Shown here one piece after another: positions 1 through 7,370 of a stretch of 13,402 bases of DNA (its first letter is position 1; every line of letters starts with the position of its first letter). The DNA is taken from the NCBI GenBank assembly GCA_036163455.1, contig JAYZKL010000020.1:1-13402 (forward strand), in the 5' to 3' direction. A program made the position numbers and the translations under genes. The notes under the pieces were generated by a model, which saw nothing but the letters and a program-made list of their open reading frames with translations, searched no databases and was not told where the DNA came from. The DNA comes from GCA-2701705 sp036163455. Lineage in GTDB: Bacteria > Pseudomonadota > Gammaproteobacteria > GCA-002705445 > GCA-002716945.

Positions 1-705
1 ACTAGTGCAGATGCAAGCATATTATTTGTACCGCCAGCGTTTGCAGCAGATTCTGCAATGGAGGCAGCGGATGCAGGAATTAAAACACTTGTTGCGATTA
101 CTGATGGTATTCCTGCACACGATATGATTAAAGTGAAACGTTATATGAGACGATATAAAAATGAAGATAGAATGACTTTAGTGGGGCCAAACTGTGCTGG
201 TGTTATAAGTCCTGGAAAATGTATGCTTGGGATTATGCCAGGACATATTTATAAAGAAGGAAATGTTGGTGTTATAGGAAGATCAGGCACTTTAGGTTAT
301 GAAGCTGCACAACAGATGAAAAATCTTGGGATTGGAATTTCAACAAGCGTTGGTATTGGTGGAGACCCAATTAATGGAAGTTCTTTTAGAGATCATCTTG
401 AAAAATTTGAACAAGATGATGAGACAAAAGTAATTTTGATGATTGGAGAAATTGGTGGGCCACAAGAAGCTGAAGCAGCATCTTTTGCTAAAGAGAATAT
501 TTCTAAGCCTGTTGTAGCATATATTGCAGGATTAACTGCACCCAAAGGCAAAAGAATGGGTCATGCAGGTGCTATTGTTAGCGCATATGGTGAATCTGCA
601 GCAGAAAAAGTTGAAATATTAAAAGAAGCTGGAATTACAATTGCAAAAAATCCATCTGTTATTGGAGATACAATTGCATCTGTGATGAAATCTATTAATG
701 GATAA
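1..705 (+). CDS. mtkB: Malate/succinate-CoA ligase alpha subunit, MtkB-like (SucD family), 5' end missing
   Basis: The reading frame is open from base 1, so this is the C-terminal 234 residues of a protein usually about 290-300 aa long. Family members join CoA to a dicarboxylate using ATP through a phosphohistidine, as an alpha-beta complex in the cytoplasm. Visible landmarks are the GPNCAGVISPG nucleotide/CoA-domain motif, GRSGTLGYEA, VGIGGDPINGSSF, MIGEIGG, and GKRMGHAGAI, whose His (codon 562-564) is the phosphorylated residue. Several positions recall malate-CoA ligase MtkB of serine-cycle methylotrophs rather than E. coli SucD: ITDGIP, a KRYxRRY stretch, NCAG instead of NCPG, LGIMPGHIY, and FEQDxET followed by GGPQEAEA. 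I therefore favour malate-CoA ligase, from memory of those sequences; plain SucD remains possible. The beta subunit should lie just upstream, outside the window. The stop overlaps tatD by 8 bp. Confidence 0.9.
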   Translation, partial: TSADASILFVPPAFAADSAMEAADAGIKTLVAITDGIPAHDMIKVKRYMRRYKNEDRMTLVGPNCAGVISPGKCMLGIMPGHIYKEGNVGVIGRSGTLGYEAAQQMKNLGIGISTSVGIGGDPINGSSFRDHLEKFEQDDETKVILMIGEIGGPQEAEAASFAKENISKPVVAYIAGLTAPKGKRMGHAGAIVSAYGESAAEKVEILKEAGITIAKNPSVIGDTIASVMKSING

Positions 706-1492
706 AGATTGTTCTTTAATAGATATTGGCGCTAATCTCACGCATAATCAACTTCTAGATAACATAGATTCAGTTATTACAAGATTTAAAAAAGCAAAAA
801 TTGAAAAAGTAGTAATCACCTCTTCAAATCTAAATGATACAAAAAAAGCTCTTGAGCTAATAAAACAATTTCCAGACGTATTCTTTACCACAGTTGGGTT
901 CCATCCTCACAATGCTAAAGACTTCAGAGACGAAGATTTAATCACTATGGAGTCATTTGCTGAAAATTTGTACGTTATATCATTAGGTGAATGTGGGCTT
1001 GACTATTACAGGGAGTATTCATCAAAGAGTCAACAAATTAATTGTTTTGAAAAACAATTAGATTTAAATACTAAAATTAATTTACCTGTATTCCTTCATG
1101 AAAGAGGCGCACACTCTGACTTTTATTCAATACTCAAAAAATATATCAATAAATTTGATAAATCCGTTGTTCATTGCTTTACTGGCAATAAAAGCGAATT
1201 GTCTAAATATTTAGATATAGGTTGTTATATTGGTATAACGGGATGGATTACCGATTTAGATAGAGGATCTCACTTGCATGATATTCTTAAGTTTATTCCT
1301 GAAGATAAACTATTAGTTGAAACTGATGCACCATATTTAATACCAAAGAATATACCTAATAATGAAAATCTTACAAACGAACCATCTTTCTTACCTTTTG
1401 TTGTTGAACAAATTGCAAAGTGCTTAAATAAAGATATAGAATATATCTATAGACAGACTTATAAAAATACAAAAGAATTTTTTAAAATATGA
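698..1492 (+). CDS. tatD: TatD-family metal-dependent deoxyribonuclease
   Basis: This 264-aa TIM-barrel hydrolase is close to the usual 260 aa. TatD enzymes are divalent-metal 3'-5' exonucleases acting on single-stranded DNA and RNA, linked to oxidative DNA repair and nucleic acid degradation; despite the name they are not needed for Tat export. The start has DIGANLT (residues 9-15), the form seen in TatD proper, where the paralogues YcfH and YjjV have an HxH motif. Other landmarks are GFHPH (67-71), GECGLDY with metal ligand Glu98, His134 in VFLHERG, His159 in VHCFTG, and Asp210 in ETDAPY, followed by NEPSFLP. The start ATG lies inside the end of the CoA-ligase gene (8 bp overlap) and the stop shares ATGA with queH, so the three genes are probably co-transcribed and translationally coupled. 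Assignment is firm; the in vivo substrate is not readable from sequence. Confidence 0.93.
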   Translation: MDKDCSLIDIGANLTHNQLLDNIDSVITRFKKAKIEKVVITSSNLNDTKKALELIKQFPDVFFTTVGFHPHNAKDFRDEDLITMESFAENLYVISLGECGLDYYREYSSKSQQINCFEKQLDLNTKINLPVFLHERGAHSDFYSILKKYINKFDKSVVHCFTGNKSELSKYLDIGCYIGITGWITDLDRGSHLHDILKFIPEDKLLVETDAPYLIPKNIPNNENLTNEPSFLPFVVEQIAKCLNKDIEYIYRQTYKNTKEFFKI

Positions 1493-2160
1493 GAAAAGAA
1501 AAAGAATATTATTTAAGATTACCCAAAAATAAGAATCATCTTCTTCTACATTCTTGCTGTGCGCCATGTTCTGGAGAAATAATACAAAGATTGGTTGATT
1601 CCGATATAAAATTTTCAATATTTTTTTATAATCCAAATATACATCCACTCAAAGAGTATGAAATAAGAAAAGAAGAAAATATTAGGTTTGCAGAAAAAAA
1701 TAATATTCCATTTATTGATGCTGATTATGATGTAGATGCATGGTTTAAAGAAACCAAAGGTTTAGAATGGGAACCTGAAAGAGGCAAAAGATGTACTACA
1801 TGCTTTGAAATGAGGTTTTTAAAAACAGCACAATATGCATATGAAAATAATTTTGATATTATTTCTAGCACTCTTGGTATTTCAAGATGGAAAGATATGA
1901 ACCAAATAAATGAAGCAGGCAAATGGGCTGTCAAAAAAATCCCTAATCTAGAATATTGGACTTTTAATTGGAGAAAGAATAATGGGTCTCAGAGAATGTT
2001 ATTAATTTCAAAAGATGAGGGTTTTTATAAACAAGAATATTGTGGCTGTGTTTATTCATTCAGAGATACTAATATCTGGAGACAAAAGAATTCTAGAGAG
2101 AAAATAACTATTGGAAAAAATTTTTATAGAAATTTAATTAAAAAACCCGCCAAGAATTAA
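1489..2160 (+). CDS. queH: Epoxyqueuosine reductase QueH
   Basis: QueH (former DUF208) reduces epoxyqueuosine to queuosine at the wobble position of tRNAs for Asp, Asn, His and Tyr. It is the non-cobalamin alternative to QueG. The 223-aa protein shows the family cysteine pattern: LLLHSCCAPCSG with Cys23, Cys24 and Cys27, then ERGKRCTTCFEMR with Cys102 and Cys105, and EYCGCVYS with Cys185 and Cys187. These cysteines supply ligands for a [4Fe-4S] cluster and a nearby iron site in characterised members. FYNPNIHPLKEYEIRK and STLGISRWKDMNQIN are also typical of the family. The start ATG overlaps the tatD TGA as ATGA, which supports this start and translational coupling. The last 27 bp are shared with the opposing ampE gene. 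No other queuosine gene is in the window. Assignment is firm. Confidence 0.93.
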   Translation: MRKEKEYYLRLPKNKNHLLLHSCCAPCSGEIIQRLVDSDIKFSIFFYNPNIHPLKEYEIRKEENIRFAEKNNIPFIDADYDVDAWFKETKGLEWEPERGKRCTTCFEMRFLKTAQYAYENNFDIISSTLGISRWKDMNQINEAGKWAVKKIPNLEYWTFNWRKNNGSQRMLLISKDEGFYKQEYCGCVYSFRDTNIWRQKNSREKITIGKNFYRNLIKKPAKN

Positions 2161-3009
2161 TAGCATTGTTATGCTTAACCAGGTCAGAAGTGATCTGGCT
2201 ACCAATGTTTGGATATATGAAATTTTCTCTATAATATCTTCCTTGTTGCTATCCTTGTCTAGCTGTACTGATGAGTTTCCAATATTATTTACTAGATCGA
2301 TGTTAGATTCATATATATTACTTCTATCCGCTTTGTGTTTTTTCCAAATCAATAAAGAAGATTCAAAATTACCAACTATTGCAAAGGCTAAGGAAGTTAA
2401 TCTAATCGGAATAAATTCCATCAAACCTAAAACATCCTTAATATCATTTCTGGATTTCTGATCTATTCTTATGTCTTTAGTAAATGAAAAATAATCCAAT
2501 ACTTTATATCCCAAAGCGCCACCAGGCCCAAGGAGTAAAAACCAAAAAATAATAGAAAATATATTTCGTGTTGAACCATAAAATAAATTTTTGCTTATTA
2601 AATAAATATCTTTTTGTGATAATTTGTTTATATTAATATCTTTAGCTAAAGTTTTAATGAGGTCTTTATCTTCGACCCCTATTTCTTTATCAATAATAAA
2701 TTTAAAATCATCTATTTTTTCATTAAACTCATTTGGTTTTAGACAATAAAATAATACTATAAAACTAAATAAAAACGATAATGTCCAATGAATAAATTGA
2801 TAGAAGAATCCATTTATAAGTATGGTCAAAAATATGCAAAAGAAACTAAAGAGTAAATATATAAATAACTTTTTATCAATATACTCCTTCACAAAAAGAT
2901 GAAAATTATTATAAGATCTTTTAATAAAATTCTCATCTCTTAAAGAAATTAGTGGGTCATAAATAAACTCAACTACTAAAACTGAAATTATTAAGAATGC
3001 TGTTTCCAT
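2134..3009 (-). CDS. ampE: AmpE-like inner membrane protein (CobD/CbiB-related)
   Basis: This 291-aa protein matches AmpE in length (E. coli 284 aa), gene order after ampD, and general layout. It has an N-terminal hydrophobic segment (about 3-16), further membrane segments at about 48-66 and 72-90, one at about 149-171 (IFWFLLLGPGGALGYK), and a C-terminal one at about 272-289. The middle conserved region DVLGLMEFIPIRLTSLAFAIVGNFES resembles the AmpE motif reading VLDWVPVRLAGVVYALIGH in E. coli. AmpE is an inner-membrane partner of AmpD thought to affect beta-lactamase signalling; its biochemical role is unclear. It starts 7 nt after the ampD stop. There is no obvious Shine-Dalgarno, so coupling to ampD is likely. 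Its 3' end overlaps the convergent queH gene by 27 bp, and no terminator hairpin is visible between them. The family call rests on motif and synteny. Confidence 0.85.
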   Translation of the reverse strand: METAFLIISVLVVEFIYDPLISLRDENFIKRSYNNFHLFVKEYIDKKLFIYLLFSFFCIFLTILINGFFYQFIHWTLSFLFSFIVLFYCLKPNEFNEKIDDFKFIIDKEIGVEDKDLIKTLAKDININKLSQKDIYLISKNLFYGSTRNIFSIIFWFLLLGPGGALGYKVLDYFSFTKDIRIDQKSRNDIKDVLGLMEFIPIRLTSLAFAIVGNFESSLLIWKKHKADRSNIYESNIDLVNNIGNSSVQLDKDSNKEDIIEKISYIQTLVARSLLTWLSITMLLILGGFFN

Positions 3010-3016
3010 ATCAGAA

Positions 3017-3559
3017 TTATTTTTTTATTTTTTCCCAGTTAAAAAAAGGCCCGGGATCTACTTTTCTATCTGGAGATATTTCACTATGTCCTATTATATT
3101 ATCATCATGAATTTTTGGGTAGCATATCTTTAAGGCTTCAATTAGTTGCTTTAGCTGTTTATATTGAGTTTCTTCAAAATTTTTATCCACTGAGCCCTCC
3201 AATTCAATTCCTATAGAGAAATTATTACAATCTTCTCTTCCTTTGTAAGAAGAACGACCTGCATGCCAAGCTCTTAAATTAAATGGCACAAATTGTATTA
3301 TATCTCCATTTCTTCTAATAAAAATATGTGCTGAAACCTTTAGATTCTTTAAAGATGCAAATGATAAATCGGAAGAACAGTCAAGTTTGTTGGTAAATAA
3401 TTTAACTACATTATCATTATCAAAGATACCTTTAGGTAAACTAATACAGTGTATTACCACTGTATCAATATTGATGTCTTCAGGACGTGAATCACAATTA
3501 GTTGTGGGTATATATAAGATATCACTAATTAAATGGCTAGATTTATCTATTTTTAACAT
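3017..3559 (-). CDS. ampD: 1,6-anhydro-N-acetylmuramyl-L-alanine amidase AmpD
   Basis: AmpD is a cytoplasmic zinc amidase that cuts the stem peptide from 1,6-anhydroMurNAc during peptidoglycan recycling, which also removes the inducer of ampC-type regulators. The protein is 180 aa (E. coli 183) with no signal peptide, as expected for the cytoplasmic enzyme. It shows NCDSRP near residues 21-26, zinc ligand His37 in VVIHCISLP, then SAHIFIRRNGDIIQFVPFNLRAWHAG split over the centre, GIELEG, and IIGHSEISPDRKVDPGP with zinc ligands His158 and Asp168 and the conserved Lys166. It is first in an ampD-ampE operon and shares the 51-bp upstream region with the divergent rnd gene. Mpl, which re-uses the tripeptide AmpD releases, is encoded at 7354-8637. 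Whether beta-lactamase induction is involved cannot be told: no ampR or ampC is present here. Confidence 0.95.
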   Translation of the reverse strand: MLKIDKSSHLISDILYIPTTNCDSRPEDINIDTVVIHCISLPKGIFDNDNVVKLFTNKLDCSSDLSFASLKNLKVSAHIFIRRNGDIIQFVPFNLRAWHAGRSSYKGREDCNNFSIGIELEGSVDKNFEETQYKQLKQLIEALKICYPKIHDDNIIGHSEISPDRKVDPGPFFNWEKIKK

Positions 3560-3570
3560 ATATATTCATC

Positions 3571-3590
3571 TAAATGAAATAGACTGTTAA
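3571..3590 (-). repeat. Copy A of a 20-nt element shared with 12020-12039
   Basis: The plus strand here matches the reverse complement of 12020-12039 at 17 of 20 positions, gap-free, with a shared core TAGACTGTT (plus strand) and a shared TAAATGA. Read toward ampD the core is AACAGTCTA. It lies in the ampD/rnd divergent spacer, within the likely 5' leader of ampDE, and next to a small dyad TTCAT-CTAA-ATGAA (3565-3578). It could be a regulator site or leader element; no known consensus is recognised. Confidence 0.4.
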
Positions 3591-3617
3591 TATTATACTT
3601 ATCTCTAATTATGTCAA
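3590..3617 (-). promoter_or_regulatory. Candidate sigma-70 promoter for ampDE
   Basis: On the minus strand a perfect -35 hexamer TTGACA (3612-3617) is followed after 16 nt by TAATAT (3590-3595, 4/6 to consensus). A perfect TATAAT (3592-3597) overlaps it but would leave only a 14-nt spacer. Transcription would begin about 20-25 nt before the ampD ATG. The -35 overlaps the first codons of the divergent rnd gene. AT-rich sequence makes chance -10 matches common, so this is a moderate call. Confidence 0.4.
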
Positions 3618-4675
3618 ACTTTCTGATTAATACAGACAAAAAATTAAAAAAAATAATTGCTGAAATACAGGATTCTAAGTATATAGGGGTAGATACAGAA
3701 TTTGTGAGAGAGTCTACATATTATCCAGTTCTTGCACTAATACAAATCTCAACCAAAGAATCAATTTTTTGTATTGATGTATTAAACATTAAAGATAAAA
3801 CATCTCTTAAAAAAATTTTGAGTAATAGGAAGATTACGAAAATTATACACTCATCAAAACAAGATCTTGAGGCATTAAATAGTTATTTTAAATCATATCC
3901 AAACAATATTTTTGATACACAAATAGCTGCAAACCTTGTGGGCCTTGATATGAATATCAGCTATAGTGGAATTGTCAAAAAATTATTCAATAAAGATTTG
4001 AAACAAGGTTCATGGAGAACCAATTGGTTAGAAAGACCGCTGAGCGAAGAAAAAATAAATTATGCATGCAATGATGTTAAATATCTCTTAGCTATTTATC
4101 AAAAATTAAATAAAGAACTGATTAAATATAAAAGATTAAGCTGGTTTAAAGAAGAACAAAATAAAGAATTAAAAAAAGAAAATGTTATAGCTAAACCAAG
4201 AGATTCTTGGAAAAAGATTAATGCATCTCCTGATTTATCTAGAGTGCAAGTTAGAAAAATAAAGTATCTAGCAGAATGGCGTGAGAGAAAGGCAATCAAA
4301 AAAAATCTTCCAAAAAGATGGGTGCTATTGGATAATGAATTAACAAAATTAGCTCTATCTGATGAAAAAAGAATAAAAACTATTCTAAAAAATTTAAAAA
4401 ATGATCTAAGTAATTCAGATGAAAAAATGATTATTTCATTAACAAAAAAATATTCTAAAAGTCATGATAATGGAAATAGTAAGTCTATTAAAATGAGATC
4501 AAGAAAACAAATTAATGAGTGCAATAAATTACTTGAAAAGGTAGCAGTAAAGTATAAACTACCACAGTCATTAATAGCTAATAAACGTGAATTAGACATG
4601 TATGCTAAAAATCAAAAACAAATAAGGTTTTTGGAAGGATGGAGATTTAAAATTTTTGGTAAATTGTTACAATAA
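3611..4675 (+). CDS. rnd: Ribonuclease D
   Basis: RNase D is a 3'-5' exoribonuclease that trims tRNA precursors and other small stable RNAs. The protein is 354 aa (E. coli 375). The DEDDy exonuclease domain fills about residues 1-170, with all catalytic positions present: Asp28 and Glu30 in VDTEF, Asp85 in HSSKQDLEAL, and Tyr151 and Asp155 in YACNDVKYL. These numbers coincide with those of the E. coli enzyme. The remainder contains an HRDC-like helical region around residues 210-270 and a more divergent second one around 295-350. The gene starts 51 bp from divergent ampD. I see no Shine-Dalgarno before the ATG, and a TATACT box at 3594-3599 would give a nearly leaderless message, though without a convincing -35. 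ilvD follows after 3 bp, implying co-transcription. Confidence 0.95.
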   Translation: MSNFLINTDKKLKKIIAEIQDSKYIGVDTEFVRESTYYPVLALIQISTKESIFCIDVLNIKDKTSLKKILSNRKITKIIHSSKQDLEALNSYFKSYPNNIFDTQIAANLVGLDMNISYSGIVKKLFNKDLKQGSWRTNWLERPLSEEKINYACNDVKYLLAIYQKLNKELIKYKRLSWFKEEQNKELKKENVIAKPRDSWKKINASPDLSRVQVRKIKYLAEWRERKAIKKNLPKRWVLLDNELTKLALSDEKRIKTILKNLKNDLSNSDEKMIISLTKKYSKSHDNGNSKSIKMRSRKQINECNKLLEKVAVKYKLPQSLIANKRELDMYAKNQKQIRFLEGWRFKIFGKLLQ

Positions 4676-4678
4676 GAA

Positions 4679-6352
4679 ATGAGAAAGTTTTCTTCTAAAA
4701 TAGTTGATGGCAAAGATCGTACTCCTAGCAGATCTATGTTGAGAGCGGTAGGTTTTAAGGATAATGATTTCAAATTACCTCAAATAGGCGTCGCATCTAC
4801 TGGAAGTATGGTTACGCCATGTAATATGCACATTAATAAATTAGCTGAAATTTCTGCCAAATCGATTGATGCTCATGGCGCAAAATCTTTAATTTTTAAC
4901 ACAATTACAGTGTCTGATGGAATCTCAATGGGAACTGATGGTATGCGCTATTCTCTTGTTTCAAGAGAAGTTATAGCTGACTCCATTGAAACAGTTGTTG
5001 GTTGTGAAGGGTTTGATGGGTTTATCACCATTGGTGGATGTGATAAAAATATGCCGGGATGTGTTATGGCAATGGCAAGGCTTAATCGGCCATCAATTTT
5101 TATATATGGCGGCACTATTCTCCCAGGTAAATATAAGAATAAAAAAATAGATATAGTTTCTGTTTTTGAAGCAGTTGGTAAGAATGCTAATAAAGAAATT
5201 AGCAATGATGAATTATTGCAGATTGAAAAAAAAGCAATCCCTGGTCCTGGCTCTTGTGGAGGTATGTACACAGCCAATACTATGGCATGTGCAATTGAAG
5301 CATTAGGGTTAAGCCTCACTAACAGCTCAGCTCAAGCAGCAACCTCAAAAATCAAACGCATTGACTGTAAGGAGTCTGCAATGGCTTTAATGAACTGTGT
5401 TAAAAGAAATATTAGACCTAGGGATATCATTAACAAAAAATCATTAGAAAATGCAATTACTGTTGTTATGGCTCTTGGCGGATCAACTAATGCTGTGCTT
5501 CATTTGCTTGCTATTGCAAACGATGCAAAAGTAAGACTCTCTCTCAATGATTTTGAAAGAATTGGTAAGAAAGTTCCTGTTTTAGCAGACCTAAAACCAA
5601 GTGGTAAATACACTATGGCAGAATTAGTTAATGTTGGTGGAGTTGCGCCACTGATGAAAATTTTATTAGAAAAGAAACTATTACATGGTGATTGTATTAC
5701 TGTCAGCGGTAAAACACTAAAGGAAAATTTGAAAAGAGTTCAACATTATAAAAAACAACAAAAAATTATTAGACCTTTCAAAGATCCAATAAAGAAGAAT
5801 GGACATCTTGTCATTTTGAAAGGCAATTTATCTCCCAAAGGTTCAGTAGCTAAAATTACTGGAAAAGAAGGAGATTTCTTTTCAGGTAGGGCTAAAGTTT
5901 ATAATTCTGAAGAATCAGCTTTAAAAGATATTCTAAATGATAAAATAAAAAAAGGAATGGTAATTGTTATCAGATATGAAGGTCCTGTAGGTGGGCCGGG
6001 AATGAGGGAAATGTTGTCTCCAACTTCAGCAATAATGGGCAAGGGGCTTGGGAAGGATGTTGCATTAATTACAGATGGGAGGTTCTCGGGAGGAAGTCAT
6101 GGCTTTGTTGTTGGTCATATATCACCTGAAGCCTTTATAGGCGGACCCCTAGCTATAATTAAAAATGGCGACATAATTGAGATAGATACCATTAAAAAAG
6201 AATTGAATGTAAGAATTACTCAAAAGGAATTTAAGATGCGTCTTAAAAAATGGAGTAGACCAAAGAAAGTTTTGATCAATGGTGTATTAACAAAATATGC
6301 AAAACTTGTAAGCCAAGCTGATACTGGCGCAACTACTAGTATAGACATTTAA
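4679..6352 (+). CDS. ilvD: Dihydroxy-acid dehydratase
   Basis: IlvD dehydrates 2,3-dihydroxy-3-methyl-butanoate or -pentanoate to the 2-keto acids that precede valine (and leucine) and isoleucine. It uses an Fe-S cluster and Mg2+. The 557-aa length fits the shorter IlvD branch (E. coli is about 616 aa). Cluster cysteines are Cys48 in VTPCNMHINK, Cys121 in GGCDKNMPGC and Cys193 in GPGSCGGMYTANTMAC. Metal-site residues include Asp80 in SDGISMGTDGMRYSL, Asp122 and Lys123 (the lysine carbamylated in known structures). The catalytic serine is probably Ser470 in TDGRFSGGSHG. The gene begins 3 bp after rnd with no promoter of its own visible, and its TAA overlaps the stop of the convergent LON-domain gene by 4 bp. 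No other ilv or leu gene is in the window. The sugar-acid dehydratases of the same superfamily are a less likely alternative. Confidence 0.96.
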   Translation: MRKFSSKIVDGKDRTPSRSMLRAVGFKDNDFKLPQIGVASTGSMVTPCNMHINKLAEISAKSIDAHGAKSLIFNTITVSDGISMGTDGMRYSLVSREVIADSIETVVGCEGFDGFITIGGCDKNMPGCVMAMARLNRPSIFIYGGTILPGKYKNKKIDIVSVFEAVGKNANKEISNDELLQIEKKAIPGPGSCGGMYTANTMACAIEALGLSLTNSSAQAATSKIKRIDCKESAMALMNCVKRNIRPRDIINKKSLENAITVVMALGGSTNAVLHLLAIANDAKVRLSLNDFERIGKKVPVLADLKPSGKYTMAELVNVGGVAPLMKILLEKKLLHGDCITVSGKTLKENLKRVQHYKKQQKIIRPFKDPIKKNGHLVILKGNLSPKGSVAKITGKEGDFFSGRAKVYNSEESALKDILNDKIKKGMVIVIRYEGPVGGPGMREMLSPTSAIMGKGLGKDVALITDGRFSGGSHGFVVGHISPEAFIGGPLAIIKNGDIIEIDTIKKELNVRITQKEFKMRLKKWSRPKKVLINGVLTKYAKLVSQADTGATTSIDI

Positions 6353-6972
6353 ACTTTTGTGAACTCATCACCATAAAGCCTTGTCATTATTTGATTAATT
6401 TTTTTTAACCTTTCTATTGCATCAGATGTTGAAATTAAATCAGCTTTAAGCTCTAATTCAATAGGAAGTAATTCTGTCAATCTATACCCTATCCACGAGG
6501 CATCTGAAAACCTTTCCTGTTTAAAACTCATAAAGTCTTTTAAATTAGGATAAATTTTCTTATAAAACTTAGATAAAACTAAATATTGTTGTGGAATTAA
6601 ATATTCTTTCTCTAAATCTAGTTTTTTAATCTTTCCTCTTAATAAATTTTCTTTATCTAGAGATGTATTTGAAATTTTTACAATATTTTTACCTTCAACT
6701 GTGATTCCAAGTAACCCATCTTGAAGTTTATTCCAATCAGTTATCTCTACCCATGAACCATATTCAAAAACATCCTTAACGTATAAATCTGGCTCTTCTT
6801 TTTTAACAAGAGAAATACAAAAACCTTCATTATTTTTAATACATGCAGTTACCATATCTAGATATCTTCTCTCAAAGATTCTCAATGGAAATAGTCCGCC
6901 TGGTAATACAATGCTTCTTAATGGAAAAATAGGAGCATTTACAAGATGATTTTCTGATGAGAATGATGTCAT
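6349..6972 (-). CDS. LON substrate-binding-domain protein (stand-alone)
   Basis: This 207-aa protein is a free-standing version of the N-terminal domain of Lon protease, without ATPase or protease parts. The signature APIFPLRSIVLPGGLFPLRIFERRY is at residues 13-37, followed by CISLVKK, a segment around GSWVEITDWNKLQDGLLGITVEG typical of the PUA-like beta fold, and a C-terminal helical region with WIGYRLTELLPIE. Stand-alone members are widespread in proteobacteria and their role is not settled. It is the last gene of the operon starting at 9164. Its ATG overlaps the msrB stop as ATGA, which supports the start. Its stop overlaps the convergent ilvD stop by 4 bp. Confidence 0.88.
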   Translation of the reverse strand: MTSFSSENHLVNAPIFPLRSIVLPGGLFPLRIFERRYLDMVTACIKNNEGFCISLVKKEEPDLYVKDVFEYGSWVEITDWNKLQDGLLGITVEGKNIVKISNTSLDKENLLRGKIKKLDLEKEYLIPQQYLVLSKFYKKIYPNLKDFMSFKQERFSDASWIGYRLTELLPIELELKADLISTSDAIERLKKINQIMTRLYGDEFTKV

Positions 6973-7370
6973 TTCTCTTGATTCTCAAAAAAATCTAAAG
7001 AAACAGAATTTATGCAGTATCTTTTTCCTGTAGGTTTAGGCCCATCATCAAACACATGGCCCAAATGAGCATTACATTGCTTACAAGTAACTTCTATTCT
7101 TTTCATGAAAAAAGAATTATCATCAATATAGTTTAATGAATCATTTGAATATTTTTCATAAAAACTTGGCCAGCCTGTTCCAGAATCAAATTTTGTTTTA
7201 GATGAAAATAAAATATTTCCACAACAAATACATTTGTATAAACCAAGTCTTTTATTAGAATTATATTCTCCACTAAATGGTGTTTCAGTACCTTTTTCCC
7301 TTGTCACTTTATAGACATCTTCAGATAAAATTTCCTTCCATTCTTTTTTTGATTTATTTCTGTACGACAT
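6969..7370 (-). CDS. msrB: Peptide-methionine (R)-S-oxide reductase MsrB
   Basis: MsrB reduces methionine-R-sulfoxide in proteins. The 133-aa protein is a single SelR domain with no signal peptide, so it is cytoplasmic. Zinc ligands are Cys47 and Cys50 (CICCG) and Cys96 and Cys99 (TCKQCNAHLGHVFDDGP). The catalytic residue is Cys119 in KRYCINSVSL. The usual resolving cysteine in SGCGWPSF is replaced by threonine (SGTGWPSF), so the sulfenic acid must be resolved by another cysteine or directly by thioredoxin or glutathione; this variant occurs in other MsrBs. The gene overlaps the mpl end by 17 bp and its stop overlaps the LON-domain gene by 4 bp, so it depends on the operon promoter upstream. 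Confidence 0.96.
   Translation of the reverse strand: MSYRNKSKKEWKEILSEDVYKVTREKGTETPFSGEYNSNKRLGLYKCICCGNILFSSKTKFDSGTGWPSFYEKYSNDSLNYIDDNSFFMKRIEVTCKQCNAHLGHVFDDGPKPTGKRYCINSVSLDFFENQEK

Noticed and set aside
2134..2165. GGCGGG followed by T6 on the minus strand as a terminator for ampE
   Set aside because: No inverted repeat precedes the T run and the sequence encodes the AmpE C-terminus.
3594..3599. TATACT as the rnd promoter -10
   Set aside because: No -35 match at 16-18 nt and the message would be almost leaderless. Kept only as a remark under rnd.
4948..5319. 123-codon minus-strand open frame inside ilvD
   Set aside because: It lies wholly within a highly conserved part of ilvD, so the frame is forced by that coding sequence. 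The translation has no recognisable domain.
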